Below are positions 45,831 to 54,207 of a stretch of 64,000 bases of DNA, piece after piece (the first letter of the stretch is position 1; each line of letters begins with the position of its first letter). The notes beneath the pieces were generated by a model. That model worked only from the letters and a program-made list of their open reading frames with translations. It had not been told where the DNA came from and searched no databases. A program made the position numbers and the translations under genes. The stretch is from Halioglobus sp. (lineage in GTDB: Bacteria > Pseudomonadota > Gammaproteobacteria > Pseudomonadales > Halieaceae): contig PABK01000013.1 of NCBI GenBank assembly GCA_002699145.1, positions 19,425 to 83,424 on the forward strand, in the 5' to 3' direction.

Positions 45831-46052
45831 TCAGTCAATATCCACGATGCTCAGCACCCGGTTCGGGCACTGCGCCACCGCGGCCTCGGCCCTGACGCGC
45901 AGGGCCGGGTCCGGTCGCGGCTGCAGGATACGCACGCGTGGATACACCTGGGTGTCGTAATCCACCTCGAACAGTTCCGGCGCCTCCTCCATGCACTCCC
46001 CGTGACCCTGGCACAGTTGCATATCGGCCCTGATGCAGTATCGGCCGCTCAC
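45831..46052 (-). CDS. P450-partner ferredoxin (CX2HX2C type), copy 2
   Basis: Single-cluster ferredoxin of 73 residues with Cys14, His17, Cys20 and Cys62-Pro (CQGHGEC, then QCPN). The second ligand position is histidine, as in small ferredoxins coded next to actinobacterial P450s such as the Mycobacterium tuberculosis CYP51 neighbour. It would pass electrons to the P450 just upstream. Start is GTG overlapping the P450 stop (GTGA). Last gene of the eight-gene operon. No ferredoxin reductase is nearby. Confidence 0.9.
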   Translation of the reverse strand: MSGRYCIRADMQLCQGHGECMEEAPELFEVDYDTQVYPRVRILQPRPDPALRVRAEAAVAQCPNRVLSIVDID

Positions 46053-47401
46053 GTCGATCGCCTGCGCCGGTAGCGCAGCCGGCAGGGTTCGGAGGGACGC
46101 AGGATCAGCGACGGCATGTAGTCGCGGTAACTGTCAGGGGCATCCACCAGTTCGAATGCGTAGTCCCGCAGCAGGGCGCAAAAAATCGCCTTCACCTGCA
46201 GGATGGCGAAGGCGTTGCCGACGCACTTCCGATGGCCGCCGCCAAACGGGATGAAGGCGAAGACATTGTCCGGCTCCGGCCGGGTCGGGTCGAAGCGATC
46301 CGGCTGTGGGAAAGTTTGCGGCAGCCTGTGCGCCACATAGGGCGAGGCCATGACATTACTGCCGGCGGGGATGACATAATCACGGTAGTGAAAGTCCTGC
46401 AGCGCGCGTCGGGTCAAGGTGACCAGCGGCGGGTGCAGGCGCAGCACTTCCATGATGAACGCCTGCAGTCGCGGAATTTCCTTGAGGGCGTTGCGGCTCA
46501 ATTCGGTGTTACGACTGTACAACTCGTCTACCTCCGCGGCGATAGCGGCGGCGTGCCCCGGGTGCCGCGCCAGTTCGACCGCGGTCCAGGACGAGGTGTT
46601 GCCGCTGGTGTGATGACCGGCGAACATAAACCAGATCACCATGCCGGCGATCTCGTCCTCGCTCAGTGCACGCCCGTCCTCGTAGCGCGCGTCCATGTAC
46701 ACCTGCAGCATGTCCGGGTGCTGCGCACCGGAGGCGCGGCGTTGTGCGACGCGTTCACCGATGAGTTGCGCCAGGCGCGCGCGGGCGCGATCGCGCCGCG
46801 CCGCCACCTCTCCCAATGCGTCCGGGTCTCGCAGCGCGGCCGGGCTCACCGAGGCCTCCAGTTCATGGTACAGGTCGGCGAATTCTTCGGTGAGGGTGTA
46901 GCGGAACTCCTCGCCCATCAGGCAGTGGGTCGAGGTTTTCAGCGTCAGACGCGTGAACGCCTCGTAGATATCCAGTTCACCCTCGTCCTCCCAGTCCGCC
47001 AGCCAGTCCTGCACCTCGCGAGCGATCACCGCGGCGTAGAGCTTCATGCGATCCTGGCGCAGGCCGCGCGCCTGCATTTTCAACTGCTGCCGTTCCAGCT
47101 CCGGCGGCGCGCCGTACTGTACGCCCTCCCCGAACACCGGCACCATCATCTGGTACGCCTCGGCGGCGCTGAGCAGTTCGTCCGGCGCGCGGAACACCGC
47201 CTCGTGCGCCTCCGCCGACACCAGCAGTATATTGCGCAGACCGTTCAGGTCGAACTGGCAGATCTCGCCGTTTTCGCGGTAGGCGCGACTGAGGAACAGG
47301 GCCGGGTTGGCGCAGAACTCGGCAAAGTGCCCGCCCTGCCCGGACGCGCCGCTGACCAGCGGAATACCGGTCCCGGCCGGCGTGGATGCCGCACCGGTCA
47401 C
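46049..47401 (-). CDS. Cytochrome P450, CYP51-like, copy 2
   Basis: P450 of 450 residues. Motifs: I-helix AGHHTSGNTSSW (261-272), ExxR in EVLR (318-321) and the haem loop FGGGHRKCVG with Cys393. The overall sequence, including the B'-helix region VPVFGEGVQYG, is close to bacterial CYP51. The CYP51 residue Tyr76 is kept (Tyr83), but the position of Mtb Phe78 is Met85. It starts with GTG overlapping the upstream ene-reductase stop (GTGA); a longer frame runs upstream but lies within that gene. Context points to catabolic hydroxylation, not sterol synthesis. Confidence 0.9.
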   Translation of the reverse strand: MTGAASTPAGTGIPLVSGASGQGGHFAEFCANPALFLSRAYRENGEICQFDLNGLRNILLVSAEAHEAVFRAPDELLSAAEAYQMMVPVFGEGVQYGAPPELERQQLKMQARGLRQDRMKLYAAVIAREVQDWLADWEDEGELDIYEAFTRLTLKTSTHCLMGEEFRYTLTEEFADLYHELEASVSPAALRDPDALGEVAARRDRARARLAQLIGERVAQRRASGAQHPDMLQVYMDARYEDGRALSEDEIAGMVIWFMFAGHHTSGNTSSWTAVELARHPGHAAAIAAEVDELYSRNTELSRNALKEIPRLQAFIMEVLRLHPPLVTLTRRALQDFHYRDYVIPAGSNVMASPYVAHRLPQTFPQPDRFDPTRPEPDNVFAFIPFGGGHRKCVGNAFAILQVKAIFCALLRDYAFELVDAPDSYRDYMPSLILRPSEPCRLRYRRRRST

Positions 47402-49500
47402 AGCGCAGCCGCCTCGGCGGGCGCATCGGCGGCGCCCGTTGCCACGCCGATCGCAGCCACCGCCTGTGCAGCGTCCGCGGTGGCGCCGGCGATCAATCCC
47501 AGGCCGGTACAGTCGCCGATCGCGCGCACCGGCAGCCCCGCCGCGGCCAGGGCATCGGCCAGGGCGGTATCGGCCAGCGGCGTGCCTGCAACCAGGATGC
47601 TGTCGCCGTACACCAGCCGCTCGCGCCCGCCGGCCTGTATCGCCACCGCGCGGCGCTCGATCCGGCTGATGCTCACGCCGGTGTTGACGGTCACGCGCAG
47701 GGCGTCGAGGCGGTCCATGTGTTCGCCGCGGCGTTTCTTGCCCACCTCGGGCGCGATTTTTGTCGCGCTGTCCAGCAGGTGCACACGGCGGCCGCGCCGC
47801 GCCAGGAACTCGGCCAGTTCCACCGCCGCCAGGTCGGCGCCGACGATGAGCACCTCGCGGCCCAGCGGCAGCCACAGCCGGCTCAGGCGCTGCAGGCGCG
47901 CCGGCGTCAGCCACGGCTGCAGGGCCGGCACCAGGTGCGACACCAGGGCACGCTGCCACGATCCCAGCCGCCAGCGCTCATCGTCGTGCAGCGCACCGGC
48001 GGCCACCTGGCGCAACAGCGCGCCGGTGAGCACCTGGGCCTGCTCGACGCCGGGAATATCCGGCGTGGTGACCCGCGCGCCACTGGCGACGATCACCTCA
48101 TCCGGTTGCAGGGCGCGCACCGACTCCGCGGTGGCCTCCTGCCCCAGGCGTATGTCGACGCCAAGGCGGCGTACCTCCGCCACCAGCCAGTCGAGAAAGC
48201 GGGCATTGTCGCCGTGCACCGTCGCGGCCAGCAGCAGCGCGCCGCCCAGCCAGCGCTGGCGCTCCAGCAACACCACCGAATGGCCGCCCTGCGCCGCCAG
48301 CCGCGCCGCCTCCAGGCCAGCCGGGCCGGCGCCGACCACCACCACCCGGCGGCGTCCGGCGGACACCTGCAGGCTGCCCTCGCGACCGGAGAACGGGTTG
48401 ACCGCGCAGCCCAGGTCATCGCGGGTCTGCATGGAGTCGATACAGTTTTCACAGGAGATGCAGCGCCGGATGCGCTGCGCCCGGCCCCCTACCACCTTGT
48501 CCGGCAGGTAGGGATCCGCCAGTAGCGGCCGCGCCATGGCGATAAGGTCCGCCTTGCCCTCGGCCAGGATACGCTCGCCGACCTCCGGGTCGTGGATACG
48601 ACCCACCAGCATCACCGGCACGTCCACCACGTGCTTGAGCGCCTCGGCCTGGGCGACGTTGTGCGCGTCGCCGTACTCGGAGCGACCCACCATCATGGTC
48701 ACCAGCGAGTCAGAGATGCCGCCGCTGACGCGGAAGCAGTCCACGCCCGCAGCGACCAGTTCCGGCGCCAGGCGCTGGGTGTCATCCAGGGCGCGACCGC
48801 CGGGGGTACGCTCGTAGCCGGAAATACTCAGGGTCACCGGAAAATCCTCGCCGGCGCGAGAGCGGATCTGCGCCAGCACCTCGGTGATCAGGCGGGTACG
48901 CGTCTCTGCCCGGAATGCCGAGTACTCGTCGGTACGCTTGTTGCGCAGGGGCGAGAGGAAGGAACCGAGCAGGTTGTAACAATGCGCCGCGTGCAGTTCG
49001 ATGCCGTCGTACCCGGCCTCGCGCGCGCGGCGGGCCGCCTCGCCGTACTGTGCCGCAATGGCCGGCAGCTCGGCGATGTCCAGCGGCCGGCTGGCCCAGC
49101 CCCACACCGGCGCCACGTTGACCGAGGGGCCCAGCGGCTGCGCCCCGCCGAACATCGGCGCCACGCTCTCCGGCCCGGTATGGCTGAGCTGCGGCTGGAT
49201 TTTCGCGCCGTGCTCGTGCACGCGCTCGGTGAGGCGCCGGTGGTCGTCGATATAACGGTCGTGCGCCAGGGTCATGGAACGGTGCATGTAGCGGTGTTCC
49301 TCGTCCACGGTGATCAATTCCGTGGTGATCAGCCCCACGCCGCCGCGCGCGCGCTCCTCGAAATAACGGATCAGGCGCTCGCTGGGCGTCTGGTCGTCGT
49401 TGCAGTAGGCGGTGGTCATGGGCGACATGACCATGCGGTTGCGCAGTTCCATGGCGCCGATGCGCGCGCGCGAGGCCAGCAAGGGGAAATCCGCGCTCAC
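47398..49500 (-). CDS. Old yellow enzyme/2,4-dienoyl-CoA reductase-like ene-reductase
   Basis: Protein of 700 residues with an FMN TIM barrel (1-340; GYDGIELHAAHCYNL near 163-177), a 4Fe-4S site CX2CX2CX11C (Cys347, 350, 353, 365) and a C-terminal FAD/NAD(P) module (GAGPAG 390-395). This layout is that of 2,4-dienoyl-CoA reductase, BaiCD-type steroid reductases and trimethylamine dehydrogenase. It likely reduces a C=C bond of the pathway substrate. Start is GTG at 49500 overlapping the MaoC stop; the frame continues upstream to 50295 inside the MaoC and epimerase genes and is not real there. Confidence 0.9.
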   Translation of the reverse strand: MSADFPLLASRARIGAMELRNRMVMSPMTTAYCNDDQTPSERLIRYFEERARGGVGLITTELITVDEEHRYMHRSMTLAHDRYIDDHRRLTERVHEHGAKIQPQLSHTGPESVAPMFGGAQPLGPSVNVAPVWGWASRPLDIAELPAIAAQYGEAARRAREAGYDGIELHAAHCYNLLGSFLSPLRNKRTDEYSAFRAETRTRLITEVLAQIRSRAGEDFPVTLSISGYERTPGGRALDDTQRLAPELVAAGVDCFRVSGGISDSLVTMMVGRSEYGDAHNVAQAEALKHVVDVPVMLVGRIHDPEVGERILAEGKADLIAMARPLLADPYLPDKVVGGRAQRIRRCISCENCIDSMQTRDDLGCAVNPFSGREGSLQVSAGRRRVVVVGAGPAGLEAARLAAQGGHSVVLLERQRWLGGALLLAATVHGDNARFLDWLVAEVRRLGVDIRLGQEATAESVRALQPDEVIVASGARVTTPDIPGVEQAQVLTGALLRQVAAGALHDDERWRLGSWQRALVSHLVPALQPWLTPARLQRLSRLWLPLGREVLIVGADLAAVELAEFLARRGRRVHLLDSATKIAPEVGKKRRGEHMDRLDALRVTVNTGVSISRIERRAVAIQAGGRERLVYGDSILVAGTPLADTALADALAAAGLPVRAIGDCTGLGLIAGATADAAQAVAAIGVATGAADAPAEAAAL

Positions 49501-50012
49501 CCGCCCTGCTCCGTATCCGGGTCTCGCCTGACCGGGTCTCGCCTGACCGGGTCTCGCGCCATGAGACTGGCGGCGCGGATACTGAACACCACCTCGTCGC
49601 GCTGGTTGAGCAGCTCCGTGTGGTAGACCACCACGCCGCAGTCCGGGCGGCTGCCTGACGGGCGTACGGAATCGATGATCGAGCGGCAACGCAGCGTGTC
49701 CCCGGCGTACACGGGGCCGAGCATGCGCATCTCGTCGAAGCCCAGCCCGGCCACGGCCTGCTGCACCACGCCGCTCTGCCAGCGCTGGCTGGTGCTGCAG
49801 AAAATAGAGAAGATATGCGCCGAACAGGCGGTCAGGCCGCCGAACACCGACGCCCGCGCCGCCTCCTCGTCGATGTGGAAAGGCTGCGGGTCCCACTGCC
49901 GCGCGAAGGCGATGATCTCTGCGGCTTCGACCGTGTGGCTGCCCGCCGCGTGCTCCTCGCCGGGCACGTAGTCCTCGAACCAGAACGGCTCGCCGGCGGC
50001 TGGCGCGCTCAT
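49497..50012 (-). CDS. MaoC-like hotdog-fold dehydratase
   Basis: Protein of 171 residues with a hotdog fold. The block FHIDEEAARASVFGGLTACS holds the hydratase signature (Asp and His of the R-hydratase site: WDPQPFHIDE), so it probably adds or removes water at an enoyl-CoA. ATG at 50012 overlaps the epimerase stop (ATGA). The C-terminal tail is odd: a 15-bp DNA repeat encodes RRDP twice just before the end. Confidence 0.85.
   Translation of the reverse strand: MSAPAAGEPFWFEDYVPGEEHAAGSHTVEAAEIIAFARQWDPQPFHIDEEAARASVFGGLTACSAHIFSIFCSTSQRWQSGVVQQAVAGLGFDEMRMLGPVYAGDTLRCRSIIDSVRPSGSRPDCGVVVYHTELLNQRDEVVFSIRAASLMARDPVRRDPVRRDPDTEQGG
49518..49560. repeat. Short tandem repeat at the 3' end of the MaoC gene
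   Basis: The unit GGGTCTCGCCTGACC (15 bp) occurs about 2.8 times in a row, in frame with the MaoC-like gene, and encodes the C-terminal RRDPVRRDP stretch. It is likely slippage-prone. Confidence 0.75.
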
Positions 50013-51040
50013 ACGGCCGCGCTCCGCGGCCAGGGCTCGACCGCCGGGCACTGTTCGCGGCCCAGGTGCCCGGCGGCGACCATCCAGGCCAGCGTGTCGG
50101 CGAACGTGTCGCGCGGCGCGCGCAGCCCCAGGCCGCGCTGTTCCAGCTCCGGCGTGTTGGCGATGTGCGGCCACAGGGTGGCATAGCGCATGGTCTCGGC
50201 GGAAATCGGTGTGTCCACGCGCCTGAACAGTCGGACCAGGTCGACCAGGCGCCCGACCAGGCGCAGCTTCCAGCCCTGGGCGGGGATACGTTCAAGCTGG
50301 CAGCCCGACACCTCCTCCACGGTATCGGCGAAGGCGGTCCACTTCAGGTACACACCCGGGAGCAGGAAGCGCCCGGCGCCACCGTCGATGGCAAGGGCGC
50401 AGACGAATGCCGCCAGGTCGCGCACATCCACCTGCTGTATCCCGCCGTCGCCAAAAATACGGAAGCCGTTGTCGATGCGGTGCTTGAGCGCCGCGCAGGT
50501 GTCGGAGAAGCCCGGGTCGTCCGGGCCGATCACTCCACCAGGGTAGACGATGGCGATGGGCGCGCCCTGCGCCTGCAGCGCGCGCAGGTAGTGTTCGGCC
50601 TCGACCTTGCTGCGCCCATACGGCAGTTTCGCCGGTGCCGGCGGCGCCTCCGGCGTGACCTTGTCGCCGTCGGTGTTGAAGATCGCGGTAATGCTCGACA
50701 GGCAGACGATGCGCGCCACGCCGGCCTCCAGGGCCGCGGCGACCACGTTTTTCACCCCGCCGACGTTCACCGCGAACATCTGCTCGACGGATTCACTGCG
50801 GATCGGCGTGCCCGCCGCCGCGTGCACCAGCGCGTCGCAACCCTCCACGGCGGCGCGCACGGAGGCGGCGTCGGTGATGTCACCGACCAGCAGTTGCGGC
50901 TGCCGCTCGTCACCGGCATAGATGGCCGCGGCCCGCGCGGCGTCGCGCACCAGCAGGCGCACCTCGTGCCCGGCAGCGAGCAACTGGCGGGCGACATGGG
51001 AACCGACGAAGCCCGTGCCGCCGGTGATCAGTACCTGCAT
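50009..51040 (-). CDS. NAD-dependent epimerase/3beta-HSD-like dehydrogenase
   Basis: Extended SDR of 343 residues with the cofactor motif TGGTGFVGS (7-15), LSS in the core and the catalytic YGRSK (Tyr141, Lys145). The closest functional types are dihydroflavonol reductase and 3beta-hydroxysteroid dehydrogenase-like proteins, so oxidation or reduction of a ring alcohol/ketone is plausible. It sits between the two P450-ferredoxin pairs. In Mycobacterium tuberculosis the cyp51 locus also carries an SDR gene. Confidence 0.85.
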   Translation of the reverse strand: MQVLITGGTGFVGSHVARQLLAAGHEVRLLVRDAARAAAIYAGDERQPQLLVGDITDAASVRAAVEGCDALVHAAAGTPIRSESVEQMFAVNVGGVKNVVAAALEAGVARIVCLSSITAIFNTDGDKVTPEAPPAPAKLPYGRSKVEAEHYLRALQAQGAPIAIVYPGGVIGPDDPGFSDTCAALKHRIDNGFRIFGDGGIQQVDVRDLAAFVCALAIDGGAGRFLLPGVYLKWTAFADTVEEVSGCQLERIPAQGWKLRLVGRLVDLVRLFRRVDTPISAETMRYATLWPHIANTPELEQRGLGLRAPRDTFADTLAWMVAAGHLGREQCPAVEPWPRSAAV

Positions 51041-51050
51041 GCGTCGCGCC

Positions 51051-51263
51051 CTATTCCTCGCTCACCGTGATGACATGGTTCGGGCAGTACTGCGCCGCCG
51101 CCAGCACTTTCTCGCGCAGCGCTTCCGGCGGTGCGTCCTGCAGCACGACCACCTGGGGATATCCCTCGTCGCTTTCCACCACGTCGAACACCTCCGGGCA
51201 CTCGCCCAGGCACACGCTGTGCCCCTGGCACAGCTCCCGGTCCACGCTTACTTTCAGGGCCAT
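51051..51263 (-). CDS. P450-partner ferredoxin (CX2HX2C type), copy 1
   Basis: Single-cluster ferredoxin of 70 residues with Cys12, His15, Cys18 and Cys60-Pro (CQGHSVC, then YCPNHV). A further cysteine at 22 (ECPEVF) precedes a proline. It is the electron donor expected for the upstream P450, 24 bp away. It is similar to the second ferredoxin at 45831-46052, showing that the P450-ferredoxin pair was duplicated. ATG at 51263. Confidence 0.92.
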   Translation of the reverse strand: MALKVSVDRELCQGHSVCLGECPEVFDVVESDEGYPQVVVLQDAPPEALREKVLAAAQYCPNHVITVSEE

Positions 51264-51287
51264 GCGGCACCTCCTGCGCTGGCGCGC

Positions 51288-52646
51288 TCAGGGCTGCCGG
51301 CGGCGGTAACGCAGCCGGCAGGGCGAGCTGGGTTTGAGCACCATGGCCGAGAGGTCGTCCTGGTAACTCTCCGGCGCGTCGACCAGCTCGAACTCGTAGC
51401 GCGGCAGCAGCGCGGCGAAGATCGATTTCAGTTGCATCAGCGCGAAGGCGTTGCCGGCGCACTTGTGCGGGCCGCCGCCAAACGGGATATAGGCCCACAT
51501 CAACTGCGCCGTGTTCGCCTGCGGCCGCCGCGGGTCGAAACGCTCAGGGTCGGGAAAATAGTCCGGGTTGCGGTGCGAGCCGTAGGTGGAAATCGCCACG
51601 GTCTTGCCCGCCTCGATGAGCGTACCCTTGTAGTCGATGTCCTCGATAACACGCCGCATGAGCAGCACCAGCGGCGGATGCAGGCGCAGCACCTCCTCGA
51701 TGAAACGCTCCAGTTTGGGCAGTTCGCGCAGCGCCTCGAAGGTCAGTTCGCCGCCCTGCGCGTACACCTGCTGCACCTCCGCCAGCACCTCCGGGGTGAA
51801 TTCGGGATTGCGCGCGAACTCCACCGCCGTCCAGGCGGCGGTGCCGGAGCTGGTGTGGTGGCCGGCGAACATGGTGGCGATGACCAGGCCGGTGATCTCG
51901 TTGTCGCTCAGGTGCGTGCCGTCCTTGTAGGTGCCGGACATGAAGGTTTCCAGGGCGTCGCCGTACTGCCGGTCGGCATTGGCGCGGCGCTCGGCGATGA
52001 TCTCGCTGATCAGTTCCTGCAGGCGCGCACGCGCCTTGTCACGCGCCGCGAAAATCGGCTGCTGCAGGTACGGGTCGACGAAGGCGATGGCCTGCAGGCC
52101 GCGCTCCAGGTCGTGGTACAGCGACTTGAATTCCTCGGTCATCTTGTAACGGAAGTCGGCGCCGAGCAGGCAGTGGCAGGCGGTGTGCAGGGTCAGGCGG
52201 ATGAACTCGTCGAGAAAGTCCATCTCACCCTCGTCGCCCCAGCCCGCGACCCAGTCCTCCACTTCCTGCGCGATCACCTGCGCGTAGCTCTTCATGTTCT
52301 GGTAGCGCAGCGCGTCCACCTGGATTTTCAGCTGCGTCTTCATGCGCTCGGGCGGCGCGTCGAAAATCACGCCCTCACCGAACACCGGCACCATCGCCTG
52401 GTAGGCGGCCGCGCGGCTGAGCTGTTTATCCAAACCTTTGAGGAAAGCTTCCTGGGCTTCGGGCCCGCTCATCAGCACGGTCTGCTGGCCGGCCATGTTG
52501 TACTCGGCCAGTTCGCCGCACTCGGCGTTGCAGCGCATGAGGAAACGGGCGAAGTTGACGTTGAACTCCTCCATGTGCCCCGTGCCGGGCTTCTCGCCCG
52601 GGACCTTCGGCGGTAGCTTGAGTTCCAGCGCGGCGCTCTCACTCAT
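51288..52646 (-). CDS. Cytochrome P450, CYP51-like, copy 1
   Basis: P450 of 452 residues. I-helix AGHHTSSGTAAW (261-272), identical to Mtb CYP51 at AGHHTSSGTA; ExxR at 318-321 (EVLR); haem loop FGGGPHKCAG with Cys396; B'-region VPVFGEGVIFD. It is the closer of the two to Mycobacterium CYP51. Tyr82 aligns with the conserved Tyr76, but Ala84 replaces Phe78, a substrate-contacting residue. No squalene epoxidase or cyclase gene is in the window, so a true sterol 14-demethylase role is doubtful. It starts 1 bp after the SnoaL stop. Confidence 0.92.
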   Translation of the reverse strand: MSESAALELKLPPKVPGEKPGTGHMEEFNVNFARFLMRCNAECGELAEYNMAGQQTVLMSGPEAQEAFLKGLDKQLSRAAAYQAMVPVFGEGVIFDAPPERMKTQLKIQVDALRYQNMKSYAQVIAQEVEDWVAGWGDEGEMDFLDEFIRLTLHTACHCLLGADFRYKMTEEFKSLYHDLERGLQAIAFVDPYLQQPIFAARDKARARLQELISEIIAERRANADRQYGDALETFMSGTYKDGTHLSDNEITGLVIATMFAGHHTSSGTAAWTAVEFARNPEFTPEVLAEVQQVYAQGGELTFEALRELPKLERFIEEVLRLHPPLVLLMRRVIEDIDYKGTLIEAGKTVAISTYGSHRNPDYFPDPERFDPRRPQANTAQLMWAYIPFGGGPHKCAGNAFALMQLKSIFAALLPRYEFELVDAPESYQDDLSAMVLKPSSPCRLRYRRRQP

Positions 52647-52647
52647 C

Positions 52648-53145
52648 TCAGTTCTCCTTCACCTGTTCCGAGGACATCTTCGGCATCTCCTTGAGGATGC
52701 CCTTGTCGACACACTCGCGGATCAGGTTGGTGATGTTGGTGTAGTCGTACATGTCCAGTTGCTCGGACCACTGGTAGTCGCCGCCGTACTTGAACCAGGA
52801 GGCGCCGATCACCTGCATCGGCGAACCGTCCTCGCGCACTGGCGCGCCGGGGGGCGTCTGCCACCAGGTGCAAAAGGCCTCGCCACGGGTCTCGTCGATG
52901 ACGATCTTGTCGTAAGGATAGGTCCAGCCCTTGTACGGGTCCATGGCGGCGCCGACGCAGGTCTCGCGCACCGTCTCGCGGCCGTTGAACTCGTACTTGC
53001 CGTTGGGCGTGTCCCAGCCGTAGACCACATCCTGGGTATAGAAATCGGCCAGGGGGCGCCAGTTGCCCTCCTGCTCGGCCCTGTCATTGACGGCGATCCA
53101 GCGCCGCATCATCTCTTCCATTTCTTCTCGGCTGAACGTCGACAT
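52648..53145 (-). CDS. SnoaL-like/NTF2-fold protein
   Basis: Protein of 165 residues with the NTF2-like cone fold pattern: a helical start (MEEMMRRWIAVNDRAEQEGN), then WRPLADFYTQDVVYGWDTPN and later strands. Such proteins act as isomerases, cyclases or small hydrolases on ring substrates such as ketosteroids, or bind them. It is the first gene of the P450 operon; ATG at 53145 follows GAGGAGCAGGGC. The divergent promoter region with the TetR palindrome is just upstream. Confidence 0.82.
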   Translation of the reverse strand: MSTFSREEMEEMMRRWIAVNDRAEQEGNWRPLADFYTQDVVYGWDTPNGKYEFNGRETVRETCVGAAMDPYKGWTYPYDKIVIDETRGEAFCTWWQTPPGAPVREDGSPMQVIGASWFKYGGDYQWSEQLDMYDYTNITNLIRECVDKGILKEMPKMSSEQVKEN

Positions 53146-53222
53146 GCCCTGCTCCTCGCTGCTGTGGCGCGGCCGCGGCGCGGCCTCGCCAGACGAATGG
53201 TCCGGGCAAAGATACCCCGATA

Positions 53223-53246
53223 TTTTTATAGTTTCAACTATAAAAA
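53223..53246. promoter_or_regulatory. Palindromic operator in the SnoaL/LLM divergent promoter
   Basis: Two 11-bp arms (53223-53233 and 53236-53246) around TC form a perfect inverted repeat; the core is TATAGTTTCAACTATA. The same 16-bp core, with two arm changes that mostly keep symmetry, lies upstream of the TetR gene (57135-57150). It is placed to control both the P450 operon (minus) and the LLM-ligase pair (plus). Confidence 0.8.
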
Positions 53247-53304
53247 AGTTCTGGCAGAATACCCGCTTCAAGGCGCGCGAGCGGCCCGCAACGAGAGACA
53301 CGGT

Positions 53305-54168
53305 ATGAAATTCTGGCAGTCCCTGGCCTTTGTCGAGATGGACCAGATGGTGGAACTGGCGCGGTTCTGCGAGGAGCTCGGTTTTCACGGTGTTTCCTAC
53401 GGCGAGCACCTGGTGACCACCGCGCAACAGGTCGACGAATACCTGTACCGCGACAGCGGCAACATCTTCTGGAACCCCGACACTCACTGGCCGGACCCGT
53501 GGGTGGTCAGCGCCGCCCTCGCCCAGGCCACCACGAGCCTGCACTTTCTCTCCACCATCTACATCCTGCCACTGCGCGACCCGCTCAACGCCGCCAAGGC
53601 GATCTCCAGCGCGGCCTACCTGTCCAATGACCGGGTGACCCTCGGCGTGGGCGTGGGCTGGCAGAAGGCCGAGTTCGACATGGTCGGCCAGGATTTCCAT
53701 ACCCGCGGCCGACGCTGCGACGAAATGCTGGAACTGCTGCCGCGCCTCATGTCCGGAGAAATGACCGAATTCCACGGTGAGTATTACGACATCCCGGCGG
53801 TAAAGATGTCCCCTGGCACCCGCCGCCCGGTGCCCATCCTGGTTGGAGGCTACGCACCGGCGGCGCTGCGCCGCGCCAGCCGCCACGACGGCTGGATGGC
53901 GACCTCCCACCCGGAAGAGGAAATCTACCCGCTACTGGAGGCCCTGCGCGCCGCGCGCGCGGCCGAGGGCGACGCCGAACGCCCCTTCGAGGTGTGGACC
54001 GGGGTGCAGAATCCGGGCGACGGCACCCACGAGCGCCTCGCCGCGGCCGGCGTGACCATGGTCAACGGCTGCAATTTCCTCGACGGCGACGGCCGCACAA
54101 CACTGTCCAGTATCGACGACAAGAAACGCCGCCTGGAACAGTTTGCGCAACGCTTCCTGCCACGCTAA
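53305..54168 (+). CDS. LLM-class flavin-dependent oxidoreductase, copy 1
   Basis: Luciferase-like TIM-barrel protein of 287 residues, FMN- or F420-dependent. Blocks: FCEELGFHGVSYGEHLV, FLSTIYILPLRDPLNAAKAI, LSNDRVTLGVGVGWQKAEFD and PVPILVGGYAPAALRRAS, typical of F420-type LLM proteins (TIGR03619-like). ATG at 53305. The open frame extends upstream to 52438, but that part overlaps the P450 and SnoaL genes and the operator, so it is not coding. Probably cotranscribed with the acyl-CoA ligase 39 bp downstream. Confidence 0.88.
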   Translation: MKFWQSLAFVEMDQMVELARFCEELGFHGVSYGEHLVTTAQQVDEYLYRDSGNIFWNPDTHWPDPWVVSAALAQATTSLHFLSTIYILPLRDPLNAAKAISSAAYLSNDRVTLGVGVGWQKAEFDMVGQDFHTRGRRCDEMLELLPRLMSGEMTEFHGEYYDIPAVKMSPGTRRPVPILVGGYAPAALRRASRHDGWMATSHPEEEIYPLLEALRAARAAEGDAERPFEVWTGVQNPGDGTHERLAAAGVTMVNGCNFLDGDGRTTLSSIDDKKRRLEQFAQRFLPR

Positions 54169-54207
54169 CGTGCACGGCGACGGGAACAGCAATACGGAAC
54201 ATCACCG

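Noticed and set aside
46232..48511. A 759-codon plus-strand open frame
   Set aside because: Antisense to the second P450 and the ene-reductase, both clearly real; such long shadows are expected at this GC content.
47398..50295. A 965-codon reading of the ene-reductase as a fusion with upstream sequence
   Set aside because: The extra part is the MaoC and epimerase region read in the wrong frame; the GTGA overlap at 49497-49500 gives the start.
46049..52646. CYP51 pair taken as sterol biosynthesis
   Set aside because: No squalene epoxidase, oxidosqualene cyclase or sterol reductase is present, there are two copies, and the neighbours are catabolic families.
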